6,922 nt of DNA, from assembly GCA_900539095.1 (NCBI GenBank), contig UQAR01000091.1, forward strand, positions 1-6,922, written 5' to 3'. Every line of letters begins with the position of its first letter. Position 1 is the stretch's first letter. This document shows positions 1-4,408 of the stretch, piece after piece. The position numbers were made by a program, and so were the translations under genes. The notes under the pieces were generated by a model that saw only the letters and a list, made by a program, of their open reading frames with translations, had not been told where the DNA came from and searched no databases. This stretch comes from an uncultured Ruminococcus sp. (GTDB lineage Bacteria; Bacillota; Clostridia; Oscillospirales; Ruminococcaceae).

Positions 1-34
1 GATGGAACTCTTCGGTTCTGTTGGCAAGGCTTAA
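1..34 (+). CDS. Possible 3' end of an upstream gene (partial)
   Basis: The window appears to open inside the last codons of a gene that stops before the terminator at 61-88. The most protein-like frame reads MELFGSVGKA and stops at TAA 32-34. The other two forward frames also stop before the terminator, at 44 and 54, so the frame is not certain. The product cannot be recognised from ten residues. Confidence 0.3.
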   Translation, partial: MELFGSVGKA

Positions 35-60
35 TTTCAGCTAAATTAACGTAAACAAAC

Positions 61-88
61 GGGCTGTCGTTTCGGCGGCAGCCTTTTT
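61..88 (+). terminator. Intrinsic terminator
   Basis: A stem of GGCTGTCG (62-69) with CGGCAGCC (76-83), containing one G-U pair, is followed by TTTTT (84-88). It closes the upstream transcription unit. Only about 25 bases separate it from the riboswitch, and no convincing promoter is visible between them, so some queT transcription may come from read-through. Confidence 0.8.
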
Positions 89-111
89 ATGTTATTTATT
101 TTCCAATAAAA

Positions 112-155
112 TAGAGTGTAACCTAGATCAACCACTCACAAATAAAAACAAGGAG
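112..155 (+). promoter_or_regulatory. preQ1-I riboswitch controlling queT
   Basis: Stem P1 is GAGTG (114-118) with CACTC (133-137), enclosing a 14-nt C-containing loop. An A-rich tail, ACAAATAAAAACA, follows and runs into AGGAG (151-155). CCT in the loop (122-124) can pair with AGG (151-153) to form the P2 pseudoknot. This is the compact layout of the preQ1-I class, and the downstream gene is a queuosine-precursor transporter, as expected. P2 would cover the Shine-Dalgarno sequence, so control is probably translational, with ligand reducing queT expression. The fold is read by eye, not computed. Confidence 0.85.
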
Positions 156-163
156 ATTTTTTT

Positions 164-694
164 ATGGAAATTTTCAGTGCACGTCGTTTAACGAACATGG
201 GACTTATTGCAGCGATATACGTTGTGGCTACGATGCTTTGCAGCTCGCTTGCATACGGACAGGTACAGTTCCGCATATCTGAGGTTTTGATGCTGCTTTG
301 TTATTTCAACAAGGATTACATCATTTCGCTGTCTATAGGTTGCCTGATAGTCAATCTTTTCAGCACGCTTGGCATGGTGGACGTAGTATTTGGAACGCTG
401 GCGACAGTAGTTGCAGCAGTGCTCATATACCTGCTGAGGAACAAGGTGAACCTTGTAGTTGCATCGCTTTTCCCAGTGATATCCAATGCAGTGATAGTTG
501 GCTTTGAGTTGACGTATGTATTCAAGACGCCGCTTTTGGCAAACATGGGCTGGGTAGCATTAGGCGAATTTGTATGTGTTACCGTAGTAGGCGTAATACT
601 AATCAAGGCACTCATGAAGAACAAGTATTTTAGCAAGCTTGTGACATTCGGTATGAGCGATCAGGCTCTTCGTGAGCAATTCAAAAACGGGTGA
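164..694 (+). CDS. queT: QueT family queuosine-precursor transporter (ECF S component)
   Basis: This 176-aa integral membrane protein is of the QueT (former DUF988) family, the substrate-binding S component of an energy-coupling factor transporter thought to import queuosine precursors such as preQ1. About five or six hydrophobic segments are visible, roughly at residues 12-30, 51-70, 73-91, 96-119 and 127-150. A QFRISEVLMLL stretch (35-45) after the first helix is typical of the family. The length matches full-length members. ATG 164 lies 8 nt after AGGAG (151-155). The shared ATPase and transmembrane ECF subunits are not nearby, as is usual for group II S components. The preQ1-I riboswitch immediately upstream independently supports the substrate. 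It is followed by its own terminator, so it is probably a single-gene unit. Confidence 0.92.
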   Translation: MEIFSARRLTNMGLIAAIYVVATMLCSSLAYGQVQFRISEVLMLLCYFNKDYIISLSIGCLIVNLFSTLGMVDVVFGTLATVVAAVLIYLLRNKVNLVVASLFPVISNAVIVGFELTYVFKTPLLANMGWVALGEFVCVTVVGVILIKALMKNKYFSKLVTFGMSDQALREQFKNG

Positions 695-713
695 CGATTC
701 CGATATAAAAATC

Positions 714-744
714 AGCCTGACTGAGAAGTCGGGCTTTATTTTTT
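714..744 (+). terminator. Intrinsic terminator after queT
   Basis: AGCCTGACT (714-722) pairs with AGTCGGGCT (727-735), with one G-U pair, around a GAGA tetraloop. The T-rich run TTTATTTTTT follows. It lies 20 bases after the queT stop codon. Confidence 0.88.
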
Positions 745-775
745 GCTGTTTTATCGAAAAAACTGCGAAAAGGTA

Positions 776-804
776 TTGACAAAGTGGGCGTAATATGATA
801 TAAT
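776..804 (+). promoter_or_regulatory. Consensus sigma-A promoter of tRNA-Leu
   Basis: A perfect -35 box TTGACA (776-781) and a perfect -10 box TATAAT (799-804) are separated by exactly 17 bp. Transcription would start near 811, about 24 bases before the mature tRNA 5' end. A short hairpin, GTTGC (811-815) with GCAAC (821-825), lies in the resulting leader. Confidence 0.92.
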
Positions 805-834
805 ATATACGTTGCGTTGAGCAACACTAAATAT

Positions 835-921
835 GCGGATGTGGCGGAATTGGCAGACGCGCTAGCTTCAGGTGCTAGTGATCGCAAGGTCATGTGGGTT
901 CAAGTCCCGTCATCCGCACCA
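835..921 (+). tRNA. tRNA-Leu (anticodon CAG)
   Basis: The acceptor stem is GCGGATG (835-841) with CATCCGC (911-917), followed by discriminator A918 and an encoded CCA (919-921). The anticodon stem CTAGC (862-866) / GCTAG (874-878) encloses TTCAGGT, giving anticodon CAG (869-871), which reads CUG. The D-arm GGCGGAATTGGCAGACGC and the long variable arm are class II features typical of tRNA-Leu. The T-arm contains GGGTTCAAGTCCC. The 3' part of tRNA genes is a common integration target, and accessory genes begin shortly downstream, but no attachment repeat is visible inside this window. Confidence 0.97.
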
Positions 922-952
922 TACTTGTGCAATAAAATAGATGCACACCTTG

Positions 953-979
953 AAAAGCTCGTATTTACGAGCTTTTTTT
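953..979 (+). terminator. Intrinsic terminator of tRNA-Leu
   Basis: AAAAGCTCGT (953-962) pairs with ACGAGCTTTT (967-976) around ATTT, and the T-tract continues to 979. A smaller inverted repeat, TGTGCA (926-931) / TGCACA (942-947), lies between it and the tRNA 3' end. Confidence 0.9.
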
Positions 980-984
980 GCGTT

Positions 985-1052
985 TTGAGGGTAAAAATTT
1001 CAGGTGTAAAACCGTGGATGCTTTTTCGTAAAAAAAGGATTTGAACCCTCAA
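985..1052. repeat. Inverted repeat containing a tRNA T-arm-like sequence
   Basis: TTGAGGGT (985-992) and ACCCTCAA (1045-1052) are perfect 8-bp inverted copies. On the minus strand, 1037-1050 reads GAGGGTTCAAATCC, which looks like a tRNA T-stem and T-loop. No acceptor, D-arm or anticodon arm accompanies it, so it is not a tRNA gene. It could be a remnant of a tRNA-derived attachment site at the edge of the accessory module, or chance. No gene is visible in 980-1228 beyond this repeat and the two hairpins that follow. Confidence 0.4.
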
Positions 1053-1069
1053 CAATTAAACATCGTCAA

Positions 1070-1118
1070 ACAAAACGGCAGACTTTGAGCAGATTTTGCT
1101 CTGAGCCTGCCGTTTTGT
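1070..1118. other. Long hairpin, possible antiterminator or bidirectional terminator
   Basis: ACAAAACGGCAG (1070-1081) is perfectly complementary to CTGCCGTTTTGT (1107-1118), a 12-bp stem. Inside it GAGCA (1087-1091) pairs with TGCTC (1097-1101) to form a second stem. No good U-tract follows on either strand, so it is a weak terminator candidate. Its 5' arm could instead pair with the next terminator's 5' arm (1147-1156), which suggests a regulatory leader. Confidence 0.55.
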
Positions 1119-1142
1119 TATGAAAAAAATTCACAAAGTTTT

Positions 1143-1201
1143 AAAGGCTGTTTTGTCTATTGTCACGAATTTAAGTGACGATGATAGAACAGCCTTTTTT
1201 T
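1143..1201 (+). terminator. Intrinsic terminator in the leader of the DUF4314 gene
   Basis: AAAGGCTGTT (1143-1152) is perfectly complementary to AACAGCCTTT (1188-1197). Inner pairing CTAT (1157-1160) / ATAG (1184-1187) and GTCAC (1162-1166) / GTGAC (1175-1179) extends the stem. The run TTTTTTT (1195-1201) follows. Only 27 bases separate its end from the next start codon, too few for a promoter, so it looks like an attenuator. Confidence 0.8.
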
Positions 1202-1228
1202 CATTTGTAGAAAAAGGAGGAATATATA

Positions 1229-1495
1229 ATGTATTACGATCACAAGAAAGTAGAATGGCTGAAAGAACGGTATCCCGAAGGGACTCGCATCTGCCTTAAC
1301 AGAATGAATGATGATCCATTCCCTGTTGAGTCTGGTACTCTTGGCAGGGTCGATCACGTTGATGACATCGGCACTTTGCATTGTATCTTTGACAACGGGA
1401 GAACGCTCGGAGTGATCCCAGGCGTGGACGATTTTCATGTTATCAGAGAAGGATCGGAACAAACCGAGGAAGAAGAAATGAATATGTCAATGTAA
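1229..1495 (+). CDS. DUF4314 family protein
   Basis: This 88-aa protein matches DUF4314, a small domain of unknown function frequent in Firmicutes conjugative elements and prophages. The family signature is visible: YPEGTRICL (15-23), then a GTLGRVDHVDDIGTL stretch, and FDNGRTLGVIPGVDDFHVI near residues 54-72. The predicted fold is a small beta-barrel-like module, which is inference. The last 13 residues form an acidic tail, SEQTEEEEMNMSM, resembling tails on three other proteins of this module. AAAGGAGG (1212-1219) lies a suitable distance before ATG 1229. The gene is enclosed by an upstream terminator-like hairpin and a downstream terminator that begins within its stop codon, so its transcription probably depends on read-through from upstream. 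Confidence 0.85.
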   Translation: MYYDHKKVEWLKERYPEGTRICLNRMNDDPFPVESGTLGRVDHVDDIGTLHCIFDNGRTLGVIPGVDDFHVIREGSEQTEEEEMNMSM

Positions 1496-1527
1496 CGGTC
1501 AAGTTAAGAAAGCTTGGCCGTTTTTTT
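1494..1527 (+). terminator. Intrinsic terminator between the DUF4314 and m5C methyltransferase genes
   Basis: AACGGTCAAG (1494-1503) pairs with CTTGGCCGTT (1513-1522), with one G-U pair, and the T-tract runs through 1527. The stem begins inside the TAA stop codon. Only 22 bases remain before ATG 1550, so the methyltransferase has no separate promoter here and must be reached by read-through. Confidence 0.87.
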
Positions 1528-1549
1528 ATTGAGGAAAGGAACGTGGTAA

Positions 1550-2839
1550 ATGATAAAATATTTCGATATCTTTGCAGGTATCGGCGGATTTCGCTCAGGA
1601 CTTGAAAAAGCGGGCGGCTTTGAGTGCGTCGGATATTGCGAGATAGATAAGTATGCAAAGAAAGCTTATGAAACTTTGTATGATACAGAAGGTGAGGTGT
1701 TTTATGATGACGCAAGAAAAATCGACCCCAATGAGCTGCCTGATCTCGACCTTATATGTGGAGGATTCCCTTGCCAAAGCTTTTCGATCGCTGGAAAACG
1801 AAAAGGATTCAGCGATACCCGAGGAACTCTCTTCTTTGAGATCGCCAGGATTGCCGCCATTAAAAAACCTAAGTATCTGCTCCTTGAAAACGTACCCGGT
1901 CTCCTATCGCATAACGGGGGCAGGACGTTTGCGACCATCCTCGGTACGTTGGATGAATTGGGGTACGATGTCGTATGGGAAGTGCTTAACAGCGCAAATT
2001 TTGGAGTTGCCCAGTCAAGAAAAAGAGTGTTCATTGTCGGATTTCATAGAGAAAAGTGTTCCGGAAAAGTATTGTTTTTCACAGATGCAAATCCAAAAAC
2101 TCTTGTCAAAAGAATTTCAGGCAGAGAGGGAAACAGGGTATATTCAGCCGACGGACTGAGCATAACGCTGACAAGCCAGGCAGGAGGCTTCGGCGGAAAG
2201 ACGGGACTGTATGAGATAATGGGACTGCCAATAAAATCAAAAACAAAGTCGGGATATCAGATAGCATTGCCCGGCGACAGTATTGATCTTGCATATCCAA
2301 ATATGAATTCAAGGCGTGGGAGAGTTGGCAAGGAGATAGCTCATACCCTTACAACAAGCTGTAATCAGGGATATTACGCATTGGGGATAGATATGAATCC
2401 CGACCCGAAGGTCACAGAGCTTGCAAGGTGCATAACCGCAAGGCAGGACAGCGGTATCGGTCATCACAAAGGCGAAAAATCCGGAGTAGTCCTCATAACA
2501 GACCCGATAGCCGTGCTTGATCCTGCAAAAGCAGAAACAAGACAGCAAGGCCGAAGATTTAAACTTCCAAACGAGCCTATGTTTACTTTGACCGTTACTG
2601 ACAGACACGGCGTCGTGTACTGCGGATATATCAGAAAGCTTATGCCGTTGGAGTGCTGGCGGCTGCAGGGCTTTACCGATGAGCAGTTCAACAAGGTCAA
2701 AGCCACAGGAATGTCCGACGCACAGCTTTACAAACAGGCAGGAAATGCGGTGACAACTAATGTTATCGAGGCTATTGGAAAGTATATTTCAGAGATCGAC
2801 AAGGAGAATGGAAATGGAACAGAAGATAAAAATATTTGA
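1550..2839 (+). CDS. DNA (cytosine-5-)-methyltransferase, orphan
   Basis: This 429-aa enzyme transfers a methyl group from S-adenosylmethionine to carbon 5 of cytosine in a specific DNA sequence. All key motifs are in order: motif I FAGIGGFRSGLE (8-19), motif IV GGFPCQSFS with catalytic Cys75, motif VI ENV (113-115), motif VIII QSRKRVF (155-161), and motif X KQAGNAV (395-401) at the C-terminus. The region between motifs VIII and X, about 165-355, is the target recognition domain. It carries four spaced TLT-like motifs at about 205, 265, 293 and 345. No endonuclease gene is adjacent, so it is probably an orphan that marks or protects the element's DNA. AAAGGA (1535-1540) precedes ATG 1550 by 9 nt. 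The 3' end overlaps the antirepressor gene by 26 bases, indicating one transcript. The target sequence cannot be told from the protein alone. Confidence 0.95.
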   Translation: MIKYFDIFAGIGGFRSGLEKAGGFECVGYCEIDKYAKKAYETLYDTEGEVFYDDARKIDPNELPDLDLICGGFPCQSFSIAGKRKGFSDTRGTLFFEIARIAAIKKPKYLLLENVPGLLSHNGGRTFATILGTLDELGYDVVWEVLNSANFGVAQSRKRVFIVGFHREKCSGKVLFFTDANPKTLVKRISGREGNRVYSADGLSITLTSQAGGFGGKTGLYEIMGLPIKSKTKSGYQIALPGDSIDLAYPNMNSRRGRVGKEIAHTLTTSCNQGYYALGIDMNPDPKVTELARCITARQDSGIGHHKGEKSGVVLITDPIAVLDPAKAETRQQGRRFKLPNEPMFTLTVTDRHGVVYCGYIRKLMPLECWRLQGFTDEQFNKVKATGMSDAQLYKQAGNAVTTNVIEAIGKYISEIDKENGNGTEDKNI

Positions 2840-3584
2840 GAATGAAGAGTTCGGCTCGGTGAGAACTATCGAGGAAAACGGAAGGGTGATGTTTTGCGGA
2901 AAAGACGTGGCTCTCGCATTGGGGTATAGCGATACGAACAATGCGATAAAAACTCATTGCAAAAAAGATGGGGTGGTGATTCACCACCTCATAGATTCAA
3001 TGGGCAGAAAGCAAGGTGCTAAGTTTATTTCTGAAGGTAATCTTTACAGACTTATATCCCACTCCAGACTTCCCTCTGCTGAAAAATTTGAAAGTTGGAT
3101 ATTTGATGATGTCCTCCCAACTATCCGCAGAACAGGCGGTTATGTTACAAACGAAGAAATGTTTATCGAAAACTACCTGCCCTTCCTCGACGAACCGTAC
3201 AAAAATCTTTTCCGTCTGCAAATGACGTTTATCAGCAAATTGAATGAACGGATCAGAACTGATAAGCCTCTCGTGGATTTTGCTCTGCACGTTGCCGACA
3301 GCGAGGATCTCATAGATATGAATGCTATGGCAAAGCTTGCGGCTGATAAAAATTTCAATATCGGCAGAACAAGACTGTTTCGCTGGCTGAAAGAAATGGG
3401 AGTGCTTATGTCAAACAATCTGCCGTATCAGAGATATATTGACCGCAGATATTTTGTTGTAAAAGAGTCGGTGTTCGAGGTCGAGGGTATGAAAAAGACT
3501 TATCGGCAGACGTTTGTGACGGGAAAAGGTCAGCTTTTTATCATAGGTCTGCTGAGAAAATATTACGGAAAGGAGATGTCGTGA
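2814..3584 (+). CDS. Phage-type antirepressor, BRO-N plus KilAC domains
   Basis: This 256-aa protein has a BRO-N DNA-binding domain at residues 1 to about 105 and a KilAC (ANT) domain at about 148-250. The first shows VMFCGKDVALALGYSDT, a NLYRLI segment and the closing VLPTIRRTGGYV. The second shows MNAMAKLAA, GRTRLFRWLKEMGVL, YFVVKES and the TGKGQLFI end. Such proteins in temperate phages and conjugative elements counteract a repressor, and here it may control the module's own expression, which is inference. ATG 2814 is preferred: AAGGAG (2801-2806) sits 7 nt upstream, whereas ATG 2808 is only 1 nt from it and ATG 2760 has no such site and adds 18 non-family residues. It overlaps the methyltransferase gene and is translationally linked to the next gene. 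Confidence 0.9.
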   Translation: MEQKIKIFENEEFGSVRTIEENGRVMFCGKDVALALGYSDTNNAIKTHCKKDGVVIHHLIDSMGRKQGAKFISEGNLYRLISHSRLPSAEKFESWIFDDVLPTIRRTGGYVTNEEMFIENYLPFLDEPYKNLFRLQMTFISKLNERIRTDKPLVDFALHVADSEDLIDMNAMAKLAADKNFNIGRTRLFRWLKEMGVLMSNNLPYQRYIDRRYFVVKESVFEVEGMKKTYRQTFVTGKGQLFIIGLLRKYYGKEMS

Positions 3585-3826
3585 TGTCCAAAAAGCCAAA
3601 ATGTCCGCTGATAGGTCAGGTCGGAAATATATTCAATCTTATGGGCATAGCCTCAAAAACGCTGAAAAGGAACGGAATGTATGATGAGGCAAAGGAAATG
3701 TGCAGCAGAATAACATCTTCGGGCAGTTACTATGAGGCCTTGAATGTTATCGGCGAGTATGTTGAGATCACTTCTATCGATGATGAACAGACAGAAGATG
3801 AGGATATGGAAATGGAGATGATGTGA
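3584..3826 (+). CDS. Small hypothetical protein with acidic tail
   Basis: This 80-aa protein has a compact domain, PLIGQVGNIFNLMGIASKTL, followed by helical segments through EALNVIGEYVEIT. The domain resembles small uncharacterised proteins seen in Clostridia mobile elements, but I know no name or function for it. Residues 67-80 are very acidic, with the sequence DEQTEDEDMEMEMM, closely resembling the end of the DUF4314 protein. ATG 3584 shares its A with the TGA of the antirepressor, and AGGAG (3571-3575) lies 8 nt upstream. A GTG at 3581 is a possible alternative. The overlap suggests translational coupling. It is soluble by composition, with no signal peptide or membrane segment. Confidence 0.8.
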   Translation: MSKKPKCPLIGQVGNIFNLMGIASKTLKRNGMYDEAKEMCSRITSSGSYYEALNVIGEYVEITSIDDEQTEDEDMEMEMM

Positions 3827-3976
3827 ATGACGTATTTGTTTATGGGAATGCTTATCGGAGCTATCGCAGGGCTTGTCATCGGTGTTGACTGTGCAATGCT
3901 CTATGCTGCAAAGCAGGAGGTCGGAAGACTGAATAAAGAGCTGAGGGAGGCATATGTTCGTGGAGAAAAGAATTAA
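3827..3976 (+). CDS. Small single-pass membrane peptide
   Basis: This is a 49-aa open frame starting directly after the preceding stop codon. Residues 3-27, TYLFMGMLIGAIAGLVIGVDCAMLY, form one Gly-rich hydrophobic span, shown here as seen; the rest, AAKQEVGRLNKELREAYVRGEKN, is a charged, probably helical tail facing the cytoplasm. GGAG (3814-3817) is 9 nt before ATG 3827. The frame overlaps the next gene by 23 bases, which fits the tight packing of this operon. No family is recognised. Small membrane peptides of this layout occur in phage and conjugation clusters, but no role can be assigned. It is too short for a default gene finder, so it may be missed in annotations. Confidence 0.65.
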   Translation: MTYLFMGMLIGAIAGLVIGVDCAMLYAAKQEVGRLNKELREAYVRGEKN

Positions 3977-4154
3977 ACCAAAAGCTGATTTCAGTTTGAC
4001 GCTTGGGTGTATTCCTGCAATGCTGAGAGCAACAAAGCCTGTGCTTTCGGAAAAGCAATACAAGGAGCTGTGTAATGAGGTAAACAAAGCCGACGGCTAC
4101 CTTGAACAGAAACGCATAATATTCAGCTATGTTGACCCAATTATTAAGGGCTGA
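3954..4154 (+). CDS. Small hypothetical protein
   Basis: This 66-aa basic protein begins MFVEKRIKPKADFSLTLGCI and ends in YVDPIIKG. It has no signal peptide or clear membrane helix and no domain that I recognise. The middle, LSEKQYKELCNEVNKADGYLEQKRIIF, is probably helical. A GAGGGAGG stretch (3943-3950) precedes ATG 3954 closely; GTG 3960 in the same frame has a more standard distance and could be the true start, giving 64 aa. It overlaps the membrane peptide gene by 23 bases and is the last gene before the structured gap at 4155-4408. Its reality rests on the open frame, ribosome binding site and operon position. Confidence 0.65.
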   Translation: MFVEKRIKPKADFSLTLGCIPAMLRATKPVLSEKQYKELCNEVNKADGYLEQKRIIFSYVDPIIKG

Positions 4155-4246
4155 GATACAACAAATGAAAATCAGCGGGCAGGCAGTATAGCTCATATTA
4201 AATTCGAGCGTGAAATGCGCCGTCCGCGCTAGGACAGGTCGTTTTG

Positions 4247-4298
4247 CCAACAGCAGATCAAAAATCTGGTGCTTGCAAAGCGACTTTTCTGCTGTTGG
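4247..4298 (+). repeat. Inverted repeat with competing inner hairpin
   Basis: CCAACAGCAGA (4247-4257) is perfectly complementary to TCTGCTGTTGG (4288-4298). The 5' arm can instead form a local hairpin, CAGAT (4254-4258) with ATCTG (4264-4268). A minor GCTT (4271-4274) / AAGC (4278-4281) hairpin lies in the loop. Only TTCT follows the stem, so it is not a standard terminator. The bases before it (4155-4246) hold no gene or clear structure that I can support. Confidence 0.6.
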
Positions 4299-4320
4299 TT
4301 CTAACGGCAGAATAGGAGTA

Positions 4321-4399
4321 AATTGAAAGCAAAGCTTTCAATTACGAGTTTTGTGCTTTGCACAAAACATCGGAAGGAGGTGTGCCTCCTTTCGGAGGC
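4321..4399 (+). repeat. Tandem short palindromic hairpins upstream of the Dam gene
   Basis: Three compact hairpins follow each other. The first is AATTGAAAGC (4321-4330) / GCTTTCAATT (4334-4343) with loop AAA. The second is GTTTTGTGC (4348-4356) / GCACAAAAC (4360-4368) with loop TTT. The third is CGGAAGGAGG (4371-4380) / CCTCCTTTCG (4385-4394) with loop TGTG and one G-U pair. An alternative to the third is GCCTCC (4384-4389) / GGAGGC (4394-4399) with loop TTTC. The last hairpins involve the ribosome binding site of the following gene, so the array probably acts in the mRNA leader. Confidence 0.75.
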
Positions 4400-4408
4400 A
4401 AATTATAT

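Noticed and set aside
817..1044. 75-aa forward open frame over the tRNA gene
   Set aside because: It translates the tRNA-Leu and its terminator; the RNA gene explains the sequence.
1037..1110. Minus-strand tRNA gene
   Set aside because: Only a T-arm-like piece is present; no acceptor, D-arm or anticodon arm can be formed from the flanking bases.
1120..1299. 59-aa open frame beginning MKKIHKVLKAVLSIV across the leader terminator
   Set aside because: No ribosome binding site before ATG 1120, it runs through the terminator hairpin and out of frame into the well-supported DUF4314 gene.
1702..2034. Minus-strand 110-codon frame inside the m5C methyltransferase gene
   Set aside because: Shadow of conserved methyltransferase motifs on the other strand.
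2760..2813. Longer antirepressor from ATG 2760
   Set aside because: No ribosome site, the extra 18 residues are not BRO-N-like, and the start would lie deep in the methyltransferase gene; AAGGAG points to ATG 2814.
3653..4250. Minus-strand open frames of 124 and 144 codons
   Set aside because: They are antisense to three packed forward genes, lack ribosome sites and show no recognisable protein features.
4321..4399. CRISPR-like array
   Set aside because: The palindromes differ in sequence and there are no regular repeats or spacers.
4358..4408. N-terminal extension of the Dam protein from TTG 4358
   Set aside because: The added residues are encoded by the palindromic hairpins, there is no ribosome site before TTG, and ATG 4409 has GGAGG at a good distance and a family-like start.
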